From: Acidobacteriota bacterium | GTDB lineage: Bacteria > Acidobacteriota > Blastocatellia > UBA7656 | Assembly: GCA_038040445.1 (NCBI GenBank) | Contig: JBBPIG010000017.1 | Span: 1 to 64,000, forward strand | Direction: 5' to 3' | Length of the DNA stretch: 64,000 bases | In this document: positions 36,475 through 45,941 of the stretch, piece by piece | How the letters are laid out: each line of letters opens with the position of its first letter | Position numbering within the stretch: position 1 is the stretch's first letter | Made by a program: the position numbers and the translations under genes | Notes under the pieces: model-generated | The model's database searches: none | Told to the model about the DNA's origin: nothing | What the model saw: only the letters and a program-made list of their open reading frames with translations

Positions 36475-38253
36475 TTACTTTTGTTGTTCTTCGGCGATCT
36501 GTGGCCGCTGTGCAGCATTCTTGAAATAATCCGGTTCAACCTGAGCCACGACCACGTTGGTTTGCGGCTCGATGTACGAGAGCAGCGGCTTCGGATAGAT
36601 GCCAATCCAGAAAATCAAAAGGATCAGCGGCGCGAACTGCCACGCCTCGCGCGCGTCCAGGTCCTTCAAGCCCTCGTTGGCTTTGCTTACCTGACCGAAG
36701 AACACTCGTTGGTAGAGCCAGAGCATATAGGCCGCGCCGAGGATAATTCCAACGGCCGCGAACACTGCCCACGCGGGCTTTGCTTCGAATGCGCCTCGAA
36801 TAGTCAGGAACTCGCCAATGAAGTTGTTCATCAGCGGCAAACCTAACGACGAAAGGGTGACGACCAGGAATATCGTCGAGAAAGTCGGCATCACGTGAGC
36901 CAGCCCGCCGAATTGGGCGATCTCATACGTGTGCCGCCGTTCGTACAGAATGCCCGCCAGCATGAACAGCGCGCCGGTCGAGATCCCGTGGTTGATCATC
37001 TGCAGCACCGCGCCGTTGATGCCGTGTGGATTGAACGCGAAGAGTCCCAACATCACGAAACCGAGATGCGAGACCGATGAGTAGGCGACCAGTTTCTTGA
37101 CGTCCTTCTGCGCCATCGCCACCAGCGCCCCGTAGATTATCCCGATGATCGAGAGCACAACCATCACTTGGCGCACGGTCGGATCTTTGGCGGCGTCGGG
37201 GAAGATCGGCAGCGAGAATCGCATGAAGCCATACGTGCCCATCTTCAGCAAGACGCCCGCCAGTATCACCGAACCCGCGGTGGGCGCGTCATAGTGCGCA
37301 TCCGGCAACCACGTGTGGAACGGGAACATCGGCACCTTGATCGCAAATGAAAGCCCGAAGCCTATGAACAGCCAGATCACAAGGCCGAGTCCGAACACCG
37401 CCTTGATGTGCGGCCCGATCGCGGTCATCGCGGTGATGTTGAATGAGCTGTGAACGTATCCGGACGCAAGCGGCCGATTCGTTTGCGGATCGATGCCGTC
37501 AGCGCGCTTCATCGCATCGAGCGCCATGTTGAGCATTGCCTCGTTCACCTGCCCCCGGCGTTCGGGATCGGCGACGCTGCACGCGGCAAGCTGGCGCGCG
37601 GTCGCTTCAACAGCGGGGCGCTGGGCTTTGACTACATCGGGGAAGATGAAGAAAAGCTTCAGCACCGCCAACAGCATCACCACCGAACCGGCTAGCGTAT
37701 ACAGGAAGAACTTGATTGCCGAGTATAGCCGGTTCTTGCCGCCCCAAATGCCGATCAGGAAGTACATCGGCACGAGCATCACTTCCCAAAAGATGAAGAA
37801 CAAAAACAGGTCGGCTGAGACGAACGCTCCGAGCATGCCGCTTTGAAGAAGCAGCATCATTATGTAGTACTCTTTTTCGCGGCCTTTTTCGCGGATGTAA
37901 GCCCACGAACAGATGACCGAGACTACTCCGAGCAGAGTCGTCAGCATTACCAGCACGAGCGCTAGCCCATCGACGCCGAGTTGATAACGCGCGCCGATCA
38001 GCGGGATCCAGTCGTGGTCCTCGATGAATTGCAATCCGCCGTAGGCGCGGTCGTATCCGTTGCCCCACCCGAAAAAGCCGGTAACAAGCGGAATCGAAAT
38101 CAAGAAGCACAGCCCGATCCACATGTTCGCGAACCCGCGGATGCTGTTGTTCTTGGCGCGGTTGAAAAACAGAAGCAAGATAGCGCCAACCGCCGGGAGC
38201 CACGTCACCCACGAGAGGATGCCGATGCCGAAAATTTGCATGCGACCAGGCAT
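36475..38253 (-). CDS. nuoM: NADH-quinone oxidoreductase subunit M
   Basis: 592 residues, antiporter-like membrane subunit of complex I. Conserved phrases: GVDGLALVLVMLTTLLG, YFLIGIWGG, FPFHTWLPDAHYDAPTAGSVILAGVLLKMGTYG and YSSVSHLGFVMLGLFAFN. Longer than usual because of a hydrophilic insert (about residues 210-270, VKAQRPAVEATARQLAACSV region) between TM helices, facing one side of the membrane. About 50 bp from nuoL; the spacer contains GGACCTAT-type repeats. Confidence 0.95.
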   Translation of the reverse strand: MPGRMQIFGIGILSWVTWLPAVGAILLLFFNRAKNNSIRGFANMWIGLCFLISIPLVTGFFGWGNGYDRAYGGLQFIEDHDWIPLIGARYQLGVDGLALVLVMLTTLLGVVSVICSWAYIREKGREKEYYIMMLLLQSGMLGAFVSADLFLFFIFWEVMLVPMYFLIGIWGGKNRLYSAIKFFLYTLAGSVVMLLAVLKLFFIFPDVVKAQRPAVEATARQLAACSVADPERRGQVNEAMLNMALDAMKRADGIDPQTNRPLASGYVHSSFNITAMTAIGPHIKAVFGLGLVIWLFIGFGLSFAIKVPMFPFHTWLPDAHYDAPTAGSVILAGVLLKMGTYGFMRFSLPIFPDAAKDPTVRQVMVVLSIIGIIYGALVAMAQKDVKKLVAYSSVSHLGFVMLGLFAFNPHGINGAVLQMINHGISTGALFMLAGILYERRHTYEIAQFGGLAHVMPTFSTIFLVVTLSSLGLPLMNNFIGEFLTIRGAFEAKPAWAVFAAVGIILGAAYMLWLYQRVFFGQVSKANEGLKDLDAREAWQFAPLILLIFWIGIYPKPLLSYIEPQTNVVVAQVEPDYFKNAAQRPQIAEEQQK

Positions 38254-38304
38254 AGCCAGAGTCTCCTCGTCACCTATTTATGGGACCTATAAGACCTAAA
38301 GGAC

Positions 38305-40566
38305 CTATTTCCCAGTAAAGCCCCTTATCGTCGTCGTTATCGCCGGGTAAACGTAGTAGAGCAAGATGACAAACAACCCCGCAGCGAACAGCAAAGCGTA
38401 GTTCTGCCAAAGGCCGGTCTGCGCCGCGCGCAGCACGTACGAGCCGGCCCTCGCGATCCAGCCCGTTGCATTCACCGCCAGGTCGATCACCCACTTGTCC
38501 CACAAGCCGGTGACCTTCGCCCAAAACCTGGTCATCCAGCCCGCGCCGTTCACGCCGCCATCGACTACCTTCGCGTCAACTGCCCAGAGCGCGTCGTCGA
38601 TCGTCTTGACCGCTTCGACTCCCTTCACGTCGAGCAGGTAGTCCCAATACCATTTGTTGAAACTGAGCGTGTAAAGCGGACGGAGTTTGGCGGCCCAAAT
38701 CCCTGGAAGGTCCGGCCGCTTAACGTAGAAAACGCGGCCCAGGTAGATGCCGCCAGCAGCAATCGCAAGCGATAGCAACATCAGCAAGTATTCTTTCGAG
38801 TCAACGGGTTCGTGAGCTGATTCGGCGTGAGCGGCACTCGATTCAGCGGCAGACGCGGCCGCAGGGTTCGTTCCAGGAGCCGCTGTTGTGCCGTGAGACG
38901 CGGTGGCCGGTGCTGCGTGTACTTTCACGATGACCGGTTCAAGCCAGCGCTCGAACAGGTTGAGGTTCGCTCCGCCAGTCAGCGCGTGCGGGATGCCGAC
39001 CCATCCTACGACCAGCGAGCCCACCGCCAAAACGATAAGCGGGAGCGTCATGCTGCGAGGCGATTCGCGCGGCTCAACAGGGCCGTGATGGTCACCGTGA
39101 GAGTCGTGGCCCTCGCCGTGAACCTTGCGGAATCGCTCTTCGCCCCAGAACGTCAGCCCCATCAAGCGAGTCATGTAAAACGCGGTCATTCCGGCGGTGA
39201 TGAATCCAACCAGCCATAGGATCCAGCCGCCCCCGAAGACGCTTGTGGAAAAAGTCTTCCAAAGAATTTCGTCTTTGGAGAAGAACCCGGCGAACGGAAT
39301 GATGCCGCATATCGCCAGCCATCCCATCAGCATAGTCTTGTAGGTAACCGGGAGATACTTCTTCAAACCTCCCATTCGCGGCATCTCTTGTTCGTGGTGC
39401 ATTGCGTGAATCACCGAGCCCGATCCGAGGAAGAGCAGCGCTTTGAAGAACGCGTGGGTGAACACGTGAAAAATCGCCCCGATGAACGCGCCTACTCCAG
39501 CGCCCAAAAACATGTAGCCGAGCTGCGAGACAGTCGAATAAGCCAGAACTTTCTTGATGTCGGTTTGGGTTATGCCAATCGTCGCGGCGATGAAAGCGGT
39601 CAGGCAGCCCACCAGCGCTACTATCATCATCATCGTGACCGATCGCTGAAAGATGAAGTTTGTGCGGGTCACCATGAACACGCCGGCGGTCACCATCGTC
39701 GCGGCGTGTATCAGCGCCGAGACCGGCGTAGGTCCGGCCATCGCATCCGGGAGCCAGATGTAGAGCGGTATCTGCGCGCTCTTGCCGGTCGCGCCGATGA
39801 ACAGACCAAGCGCAAGCCACGACATCAATCCGAATTGCCAGAGATGTTCTTGTGGATAAGCGGCCGAAAGATTGGCGACGTCGTGAAACTGAAGCGTGCC
39901 GAACGTCGCAAACACGCCGGCAATGGCTAACACCATTCCGAAGTCGCCGATGCGGTTGACGACAAATGCTTTCTTCGATGCCTCCGCGGCTTCCTGTCTG
40001 TCGAAGTAGTACCCGATCAAGAGGTATGAGCAAAGCCCGACGCCTTCCCACCCTATGAACATGATCATGAAGTTCGAGCCCATCACCAGCAGCAGCATCA
40101 TGAACATGAACAGGTTCAGGTAGGAAAAGAACCGATAGTAGCCTTTGTCGCCGCGCATGTAACCGGTGGCGAATACGTGAATCCAGAAGCCGACAAAGGT
40201 AACGATGAACATCATCACCAGCGAGAGCTGATCTATTTGGTAGCTCCACTCGATGTCGAAGTTGGAAAGCGAGCCGGCCTGCTGGCCCTGGGAGTTGCGC
40301 GCCAGGCCGCCCGGCAGCCACGTGAACGAATGCGGGAAGCCGCCGTCTTCTTTGCTGGTGATGTAGGGCTTGTCTTCGTTCGCCGGATTGTAGCTCCAGT
40401 GGTATTCGTAGAAGGCTCCAAGCGTGAGCAACAACGAAGCGAGGATCACGCCGCACGCGATAACCGAGACGGTCTTCTCGCTGAGCCGGAGCTTACGGCC
40501 CAAGAGGAAGTTGATCAAAAATCCCACGAGCGGAAGAACTGGAATGAGCCAGACAAGTTTCAGCAT
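38305..40566 (-). CDS. nuoL: NADH-quinone oxidoreductase subunit L
   Basis: 753 residues, the largest antiporter-like subunit; typical NuoL phrases include GWEGVGLCSYLLIGYY, NRIGDFGMVLAIAG, IPLYIWLPDAMAGPTPVSALIHAATMVTAGVFM and YSTVSQLGYMFLGAG. Compared with common NuoL (about 610 residues) it has hydrophilic insertions near residues 500-600 containing a His-rich stretch (HGEGHDSHGDHHG) and an Ala/Ser/Thr-rich linker before the C-terminal lateral helix region. Inner membrane. It is preceded by nuoK across a heptamer hairpin. Confidence 0.95.
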   Translation of the reverse strand: MLKLVWLIPVLPLVGFLINFLLGRKLRLSEKTVSVIACGVILASLLLTLGAFYEYHWSYNPANEDKPYITSKEDGGFPHSFTWLPGGLARNSQGQQAGSLSNFDIEWSYQIDQLSLVMMFIVTFVGFWIHVFATGYMRGDKGYYRFFSYLNLFMFMMLLLVMGSNFMIMFIGWEGVGLCSYLLIGYYFDRQEAAEASKKAFVVNRIGDFGMVLAIAGVFATFGTLQFHDVANLSAAYPQEHLWQFGLMSWLALGLFIGATGKSAQIPLYIWLPDAMAGPTPVSALIHAATMVTAGVFMVTRTNFIFQRSVTMMMIVALVGCLTAFIAATIGITQTDIKKVLAYSTVSQLGYMFLGAGVGAFIGAIFHVFTHAFFKALLFLGSGSVIHAMHHEQEMPRMGGLKKYLPVTYKTMLMGWLAICGIIPFAGFFSKDEILWKTFSTSVFGGGWILWLVGFITAGMTAFYMTRLMGLTFWGEERFRKVHGEGHDSHGDHHGPVEPRESPRSMTLPLIVLAVGSLVVGWVGIPHALTGGANLNLFERWLEPVIVKVHAAPATASHGTTAAPGTNPAAASAAESSAAHAESAHEPVDSKEYLLMLLSLAIAAGGIYLGRVFYVKRPDLPGIWAAKLRPLYTLSFNKWYWDYLLDVKGVEAVKTIDDALWAVDAKVVDGGVNGAGWMTRFWAKVTGLWDKWVIDLAVNATGWIARAGSYVLRAAQTGLWQNYALLFAAGLFVILLYYVYPAITTTIRGFTGK

Positions 40567-40573
40567 AAGAACG

Positions 40574-40650
40574 TTCGGGGTTCAGGGTTCAGGGTTCAGG
40601 GTTCAGGGTTTCAAACCCGGAACCACGAACCACGAACCCGGAACCGGGTT
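40574..40650. repeat. heptamer inverted repeat (GGTTCAG)n between nuoK and nuoL
   Basis: Four perfect TTCAGGG heptads followed by CCGGAACCACGAACC-type complementary heptads; fills the nuoK-nuoL spacer. Confidence 0.8.
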
Positions 40651-40653
40651 TTC

Positions 40654-41079
40654 TCACCACTTCAAAAGATCGATCTCGTCGATCGCGACCGTCTCGCGGT
40701 TGCGGAACATCGCGATGACTATGCCCAGCCCCACCGCCGCTTCTGCCGCCGCCACGACGATGATGAATATGGTGAACACCGGGCCGGAAAGCGGATTCAC
40801 CGCCAGACCCTTCGCCATGAGCACTTCCTTGTTCAACTCGAGATAGCGCGAGAACGCAATAAGGTTGAGGTTGACCGCGTTCAGAATCAGCTCGATAGAC
40901 ATGAAGATGATGATAATGTTGCGGCGCGACAGCACCCCGGCGACCCCAACGACGAACAGCAGAAAGCTGAGCATCAGGAAATTGATGAGCGTGGGTTCGA
41001 ACCGCTTGAGAAATGGTTGCTGGGCCTGTAAGAGCACCGGGGCAACATAGGCAATTGCGCCTATGATGATACTGATCAC
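40654..41079 (-). CDS. nuoK: NADH-quinone oxidoreductase subunit K
   Basis: 141 residues with the NuoK core [27 protein letters not shown] (conserved Glu in TM2) and TM3 [19 protein letters not shown] (second conserved Glu). Usual NuoK is about 100 residues; here an extra N-terminal hydrophobic segment ([20 protein letters not shown], about 35 residues) precedes the core. A start at the internal Met ([11 protein letters not shown]) would give a normal length; I keep the longer ORF but am not sure of it. Proton-translocating membrane arm subunit. Confidence 0.9.
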   Translation of the reverse strand: MISIIIGAIAYVAPVLLQAQQPFLKRFEPTLINFLMLSFLLFVVGVAGVLSRRNIIIIFMSIELILNAVNLNLIAFSRYLELNKEVLMAKGLAVNPLSGPVFTIFIIVVAAAEAAVGLGIVIAMFRNRETVAIDEIDLLKW

Positions 41080-41094
41080 AGCGTCCCCCCCATT

Positions 41095-41182
41095 GAATTG
41101 CCGATTGCCGATTGCCGATCGCCGATTTCTGAGAAGTACGATTCTCTTTCAATCGGCAATCGGCAATCGGCAATCGGTAATC
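41095..41182. repeat. heptamer inverted repeat (GATTGCC)n between nuoJ and nuoK
   Basis: Three GATTGCC heptads plus a GATCGCC variant, a loop with GAGAAGTACGATTCTC (itself a palindrome), then four GGCAATC heptads. Confidence 0.85.
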
Positions 41183-41184
41183 TA

Positions 41185-41772
41185 TTATTCATAGTACTTC
41201 TCTTGTTTTGTTCCGCGCGCGAGGAGCACCGCGCCTACCATCGCAACCAGCAACAGCAGCGATGCTATCTCGAACGGTAAAGCCGCTTGCCGGTAGAGCT
41301 GTTCGCCTACTTCCTGGGTATCCTTGGACATGGTTGAGCCGGCGCCCGCGGACGTTCGCTCGCTGCTGTCAACTAGAGCCGCGGTGGTTGCGGCATCGGG
41401 CGGTCTGAAAGCCGCCTGAGCCGGGTTCATCGCGAAGTAGAACGATACCGCAAGCAGCAAAGCGATCATCACCGCCGGCCAGGTCTGCCCGGTGTAGAGC
41501 CTGACTCGGGACTCTTCTTCAGCGCGTGTCTGCACGAGCATGATCACAAACAGGAACAACACCATCACGCCGCCTACGTATACCAGTATCTGCACACCGG
41601 CTACGAACTCCGCGCGCAGAAGTATGAACAGCAGCGCTACGTTGACCAGGGTCGAGATAAGAAACAGGGCCGAGTGCACGGCTACGCGAGCCGTCACCAC
41701 GAAGACGGCCATGAACAAAGTCATGATGGCTAGCACGTAGAATAGCGCCGCTTCCCAACCGTGTAATTGCAT
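41185..41772 (-). CDS. nuoJ: NADH-quinone oxidoreductase subunit J
   Basis: 195 residues from ATG 41772; the upstream extension of the frame has no membrane-protein character. Five hydrophobic helices, with the NuoJ hallmark VGGVMVLFLFVIML (the pi-bulge helix TM3) and VGAVLLARG at the end. A hydrophilic insertion of about 40 residues (DAATTAALVDSSERTSAGAG region) lies between TM4 and TM5. Membrane arm subunit of complex I. Confidence 0.92.
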   Translation of the reverse strand: MQLHGWEAALFYVLAIMTLFMAVFVVTARVAVHSALFLISTLVNVALLFILLRAEFVAGVQILVYVGGVMVLFLFVIMLVQTRAEEESRVRLYTGQTWPAVMIALLLAVSFYFAMNPAQAAFRPPDAATTAALVDSSERTSAGAGSTMSKDTQEVGEQLYRQAALPFEIASLLLLVAMVGAVLLARGTKQEKYYE

Positions 41773-41810
41773 ATAGGACCTATAGGACCAATATGGCCAA
41801 TAACCAATGA

Positions 41811-42356
41811 CTATTTCGCATAGCGCACATAGTTGATGCCCTTCTCGAGCATCTCGCGGTCCCACCGGAAGCCTGCGCGATGATAGACCGCAAGCTCAAA
41901 GCTCTGCGTAAGCTCGAGGCAATCCGTCGGACAGGCTTCGACGCACAGGTTGCAAAACATGCATCGCGACGTGTCGAAGATAAAGGTGGTCAGCACCTTC
42001 TTCTTGTTCACTTTCTCGCCGTCGCGAACCTCGCGGCGCAACGAACCGACCTCGATGCAATCGACCGGGCATACGAGCGCGCAAAGATCGCACGCGATGC
42101 ACAGAGTCGTGCCGTTTTCAGGATCGAGATTCAACCGAGGCGCGCCGCGAAATCTCTCGGACACCCGCGCAGGCTCGAGCGGATACTGCTCGGTGTAGAT
42201 CGCCTGGTTAGGGTTGCCGCCGTCGCGCGGCTCATACAGCGCTCTGGCGTTGTACTTGAACGTGACCATCAAGCCCTTGAACAGATCGAGCAACAATAGC
42301 CTTCTGATCAACTGGCCGAGGGTGCGCTTCGCTGCTTGTGTCTTTACTGCTTGCAT
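41811..42356 (-). CDS. nuoI: NADH-quinone oxidoreductase subunit I
   Basis: 181 residues. Two 4Fe-4S ferredoxin motifs, CIACDLCALVCPVDC and CMFCNLCVEACPTDC, bind clusters N6a and N6b that pass electrons from the peripheral arm towards N2. The N-terminal amphipathic helix (RRLLLLDLFKGLMVTFKY) contacts the membrane. Length and order as usual. About 25 bp downstream of nuoH. Confidence 0.96.
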   Translation of the reverse strand: MQAVKTQAAKRTLGQLIRRLLLLDLFKGLMVTFKYNARALYEPRDGGNPNQAIYTEQYPLEPARVSERFRGAPRLNLDPENGTTLCIACDLCALVCPVDCIEVGSLRREVRDGEKVNKKKVLTTFIFDTSRCMFCNLCVEACPTDCLELTQSFELAVYHRAGFRWDREMLEKGINYVRYAK

Positions 42357-42380
42357 AAAATTACCTGCTAAGAAATAGTG

Positions 42381-43733
42381 CTATTGGCCGCCGGTTTCTG
42401 CCGGTTGGGCCTCGCCGCCTTGTTGCAGCATCTTCTCCAGCCGCTCGCGCCGAAGCTGCATCTGAAGCTGGCGCTGGTCGTGCAAGTTGAAGTCACGCGA
42501 CCGGCGGTTGATCGTCGCCAGCAGTCCCCAAACAATTGGAACGGTAATGACGAAGCCGGTGACGATGAAATAAATAATGCCCGCATACCTGGTCGGGATC
42601 AACCGGCCTTTTTCCTCGTGCATCAACCCGAGCAGGCCGCCTTGCGACTTCGGCATCGCGAGCACGAACCAGATTCCGGTCAATACTATGTTAGCGAGGC
42701 CGGCGGGTATCATCCACTTCCACCCGAGCTCCATCAACTGGTCATAGCGGTAGCGCGGCCACGTCCAGCGGAACCACATATACACATAGATCAAAGCGAA
42801 TATCTTCGCCGCGAATACCAGGATGCTCAGGAACACAAACAGAGTCGGGTTCGTTATCAGGCTTAGCCCTGGAAACTGCCATCCGCCGAGAAAGACCGTC
42901 ACCGCGACCGCTGACGTGACGATCATCGCCGAGTATTCGGCCATGAAAAAGAGCGCCCACCGGAAACCCGAATACTCGGTGTGATAACCGGCGACCAGTT
43001 CCGATTCGGCTTCCGGTAAATCAAACGGCGCCCGGTTGGTTTCGCCCAGCGCGCTGATGGCATAAACAAGAAAACCGAGCGGCTGAAAGAGGATGTACCA
43101 GACGCCGTCAGCCTTCTGAGCGTCGATGATGCCCGACATCGAAAGCGTCCTTGCAAACATCAATGCTCCGATGAGCGAAAGGCCCATCCCGATTTCGTAG
43201 CTTACCATCTGAGCCGATGAGCGAAGCGCGCCAAGCAACGAGTACTTCGAGTTCGACCCCCAACCCGCGAGCACCAGACCTAACACGCCGACCGATGACA
43301 CCGCGAGTATGAACAGGAGTCCGATGTTGACGTTGGCGATTGTAGCCCAGGCGGCGCCCCACGGGATAACCGCCAGCACCACCAGCGCCGCGACAACCGA
43401 AACGATCGGGGCGATGATGAATACGGCGCGGTCCGCTTTGATCGGGATGATGTCCTCTTTGAGCAGAAGCTTGATTCCGTCCGCAAGCGGCTGAAGCAAT
43501 CCCCACGGCCCCACGCGCATCGGCCCGAGCCGCGCCTGCATGAACGCCGACACCTTGCGCTCGAGATAGACAAGGTATGCAACCAGAGTCAGGACGATGA
43601 ACAGTACGACTACGATCTGAATGGCTGGCCACACTATGTACTCGGCCAAGAACGCATTTGGCCGCCGCTCGCCGGTCAAGCTCACGACCCAATCGGGCGC
43701 GACGAAAAGCAGAGTTGCTAGGATGGCTTGCAT
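42381..43733 (-). CDS. nuoH: NADH-quinone oxidoreductase subunit H
   Basis: 450 residues from ATG 43733; the extra upstream residues of the longer frame are translated GTGATCC repeats and were rejected. It shows NuoH quinone-site phrases ERKVSAFMQARLGPMRVGPWGLLQPLADGIKLLLKED and ETNRAPFDLPEAESELVAGYHTEYSG. Eight TM helices. The C-terminus has an additional charged helix (HDQRQLQMQLRRERLEKMLQQGGE) not usual for NuoH. Forms the quinone channel of complex I. Confidence 0.95.
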   Translation of the reverse strand: MQAILATLLFVAPDWVVSLTGERRPNAFLAEYIVWPAIQIVVVLFIVLTLVAYLVYLERKVSAFMQARLGPMRVGPWGLLQPLADGIKLLLKEDIIPIKADRAVFIIAPIVSVVAALVVLAVIPWGAAWATIANVNIGLLFILAVSSVGVLGLVLAGWGSNSKYSLLGALRSSAQMVSYEIGMGLSLIGALMFARTLSMSGIIDAQKADGVWYILFQPLGFLVYAISALGETNRAPFDLPEAESELVAGYHTEYSGFRWALFFMAEYSAMIVTSAVAVTVFLGGWQFPGLSLITNPTLFVFLSILVFAAKIFALIYVYMWFRWTWPRYRYDQLMELGWKWMIPAGLANIVLTGIWFVLAMPKSQGGLLGLMHEEKGRLIPTRYAGIIYFIVTGFVITVPIVWGLLATINRRSRDFNLHDQRQLQMQLRRERLEKMLQQGGEAQPAETGGQ

Positions 43734-43745
43734 ATTGAACCCCAA

Positions 43746-43872
43746 GTGATGCGTGATCCGTGATCCGTGATGCGTGATCCGTGATCCGTGATGCGTGATT
43801 CGTGATAGCTTCCTCGGAGCGTCACCCATCACTCGTCACGCATCACTCTTCACGCATCACGCTTCACTCTTC
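43746..43872. repeat. heptamer inverted repeat (GTGATCC/GTGATGC)n between nuoD and nuoH
   Basis: Eight GTGATNC heptads on the left, a loop, then about nine TCACGCA/TCACTCT-type heptads on the right: a very long imperfect hairpin filling the spacer. Confidence 0.85.
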
Positions 43873-43877
43873 ACGCG

Positions 43878-45011
43878 TCACCTATCCACTTCCCCAAGCA
43901 CTATATCGAGCGTCCCGATGAGGGCTACGACATCGGCTACCAGGTGGCCGATGGACATTCGCTTTAGCGATTGCAGATTGATGTAAGACGGCGGACGAAT
44001 GCGCATCCGGTAAGGCTTGCCCGTTCCATCGCTCACCATGTACACGCCGAGCTCGCCCTTGGGCCCTTCGATCGAGTGATATATCTCGCCGACCGGCGGC
44101 TTTATTATCTTTGGCACCTTGGCCATCACCGGACCATCGGGCAATCCGTCGAGCGCCTGCTCGATGATCAGCGCCGACTGCTTCAGCTCTTCCATGCGAA
44201 CAAGGTAGCGATCGTATGTATCGCCGTTCTCGCCGATGGGTATTTCAAAATTGAAATCGGCGTACGCTGAGTAGGGCTGCGCTTTTCGCACATCATACTT
44301 GACTCCCGATCCGCGCAACGCCGGGCCGGTCAAGCTGAGGTTGATGGCTTCTTCGGCCGGAAGAATGCCGATGCCGACGGTTCGCTGCAGCCAGATTCGA
44401 TTTGCGTTCAACAGCGTCTCATACTCGTCTATGCGTCCGGGCAGTATTTTGAGAAACGCACGCACTCGCGCTTCGAACTCCGGGTACGCGTCCCACCACA
44501 AGCCGCCTATGCGGAACGCATGCGCGGTGAGCCGCGCGCCGATGAAGTCTTCGAATATCTTGAGTATCTCTTCGCGCTCGCGAAAGCAGTAAAGCAGCAC
44601 GGTGACCGCGCCGATGTCCATCGCGTGCGTTCCCAACCAAAGAAGGTGCGACGCGATGCGCTGAAGCTCGGTGAGGATGACCCGCAGGTATTCGGCTCGC
44701 TTGGGCACTTCCACCTGGAGCATTTTCTCGACGCCTTCGACGTAGCAAAGATCGTTGGATACCGCGGCTACGTAATCGAGCCGGTCCCAGTAAGGCGTGA
44801 TCATAGCGTAGGTGTCGTGCTCGCCGATCTTCTCGACGCCTCGATGGAGGAAGCCGATATCACAGTCGAGACCAACTACTGTCTCGCCGTCGAGCTTCAA
44901 GATCACTCGCAGCACTCCGTGAGTAGACGGGTGCTGCGGGCCCATGTTGAGCACCATCTCTTCGGCGTCGAAGAGCGTTTCTTGTCCTTTTGGTACTTGC
45001 TGTTCCTGCAT
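43878..45011 (-). CDS. nuoD: NADH-quinone oxidoreductase subunit D (49-kDa)
   Basis: 377 residues. Conserved phrases [43 protein letters not shown] and [10 protein letters not shown], then GGLPDGPV- and [12 protein letters not shown]-like segments near the end. It forms the quinone-binding pocket with NuoB and contains the His (in STHG) and Tyr used in quinone binding. Cytosolic peripheral arm. Adjacent to nuoC with a 63-bp gap containing TCTTCTA heptads. Confidence 0.95.
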   Translation of the reverse strand: MQEQQVPKGQETLFDAEEMVLNMGPQHPSTHGVLRVILKLDGETVVGLDCDIGFLHRGVEKIGEHDTYAMITPYWDRLDYVAAVSNDLCYVEGVEKMLQVEVPKRAEYLRVILTELQRIASHLLWLGTHAMDIGAVTVLLYCFREREEILKIFEDFIGARLTAHAFRIGGLWWDAYPEFEARVRAFLKILPGRIDEYETLLNANRIWLQRTVGIGILPAEEAINLSLTGPALRGSGVKYDVRKAQPYSAYADFNFEIPIGENGDTYDRYLVRMEELKQSALIIEQALDGLPDGPVMAKVPKIIKPPVGEIYHSIEGPKGELGVYMVSDGTGKPYRMRIRPPSYINLQSLKRMSIGHLVADVVALIGTLDIVLGEVDR

Positions 45012-45074
45012 ATCGTCTGGAAGAGCGGTTGGGGAAACTCACCCGCGACCTTACTATCCTCCATCTTCCATCTT

Positions 45075-45941
45075 CTATCTTCTTTCAGCGTACTTCACAT
45101 CAATCAGGCTCGTATCGTAGTCGATCTCGCGATAGTCAAGATGCTCATCGGTCCATGCGTTGTCTCGATATTCAATCGGGTACTCTTTGCGAAGCGGATG
45201 GCCCGGCCAGTCCGATGGAAGCAGTATGCGCCTGAGATCCGGATGGCCTTCGAAGATTATGCCGAACATATCGAAGACCTCGCGCTCCATCCAGTTCGCG
45301 CCCGCCCATATCGGGGTCAAGCTCGGGCAAATTTCGCCGTCGGCCAGCGAGACCTTCACTCGAAGCCGGCGATTCTTTGGCACCGAATATAGGAGTATAA
45401 CGACATCGAACTCCTGGCCCGCGCGCTCCGGCCAGTGAATGGCGGTCAGATCGGTGCACATATCGAAGAGCGCCTCCTGGTCATCGTGCAGGAAGCGGCA
45501 AAGCTCGACGAGCGTTTCCTTTTTGACGCGAATAATCTGCTGGCCGAGCGTTGCCACGGCCTCGGTGACCGCGCCGGCGAACCGCTCGCGGATCCGGTCG
45601 ATTAACGGATCACTGGCGATGTCGACTGTGACTACCGGACCCTTCTTCGGTGGAGGAGCCGGCTTGTGACCCGCTGCAGGAGCGGCTTTCGGGGGAGCGG
45701 GCTTCGCGGCAGCAGCAGGCGGAGGAGACGGTTTCGCGGTTCCAGCCTCCTCGGAGGTGGGTTCTTTCTCTTGTCCGCTGGCGGCGTCAGGCTGGGAAGT
45801 GCGCTGTGATTCAGCGCCTTCACCGGCTCCGGTCGCCTGCTCCTTGCTTCCCGAGATGTCTGGTTGGCCCGCGTCTGACTTATCCGTGGAAGACCCTTTG
45901 TCAGCGCTTTGATTGGATGTGTCCTTAGTCTCGTCTCCCAT
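45075..45941 (-). CDS. nuoC: NADH-quinone oxidoreductase subunit C with long disordered N-terminal extension
   Basis: 288 residues. The NuoC fold covers about residues 105-288: FDMCTDLTAIHWP, VKVSLADGEICPSLTPIWAGANWMEREVFDMFGI and the C-terminal RRILLPSDWPGHPLRKEYPIEY. The first ~100 residues are low-complexity: Ser/Gln/Asp/Glu-rich, then Ala/Pro/Lys-rich (AKPSPPPAAAAKPAPPKAAP). Such an extension is not part of the family core. It is the first complex I gene here, and nuoA/nuoB are not upstream. The 460-bp gap before it contains a dispersed repeat. Confidence 0.93.
   Translation of the reverse strand: MGDETKDTSNQSADKGSSTDKSDAGQPDISGSKEQATGAGEGAESQRTSQPDAASGQEKEPTSEEAGTAKPSPPPAAAAKPAPPKAAPAAGHKPAPPPKKGPVVTVDIASDPLIDRIRERFAGAVTEAVATLGQQIIRVKKETLVELCRFLHDDQEALFDMCTDLTAIHWPERAGQEFDVVILLYSVPKNRRLRVKVSLADGEICPSLTPIWAGANWMEREVFDMFGIIFEGHPDLRRILLPSDWPGHPLRKEYPIEYRDNAWTDEHLDYREIDYDTSLIDVKYAERR

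Noticed and set aside
38254-38304. GGACCTAT repeats between nuoL and nuoM as part of the heptamer family
   Set aside because: The period is 8-9 nt and no inverted arm is present.
43734-43832. N-terminal extension of NuoH (repeated THHGSRI residues)
   Set aside because: It is the translation of the GTGATCC heptamer repeats; NuoH homology begins at ATG 43733.
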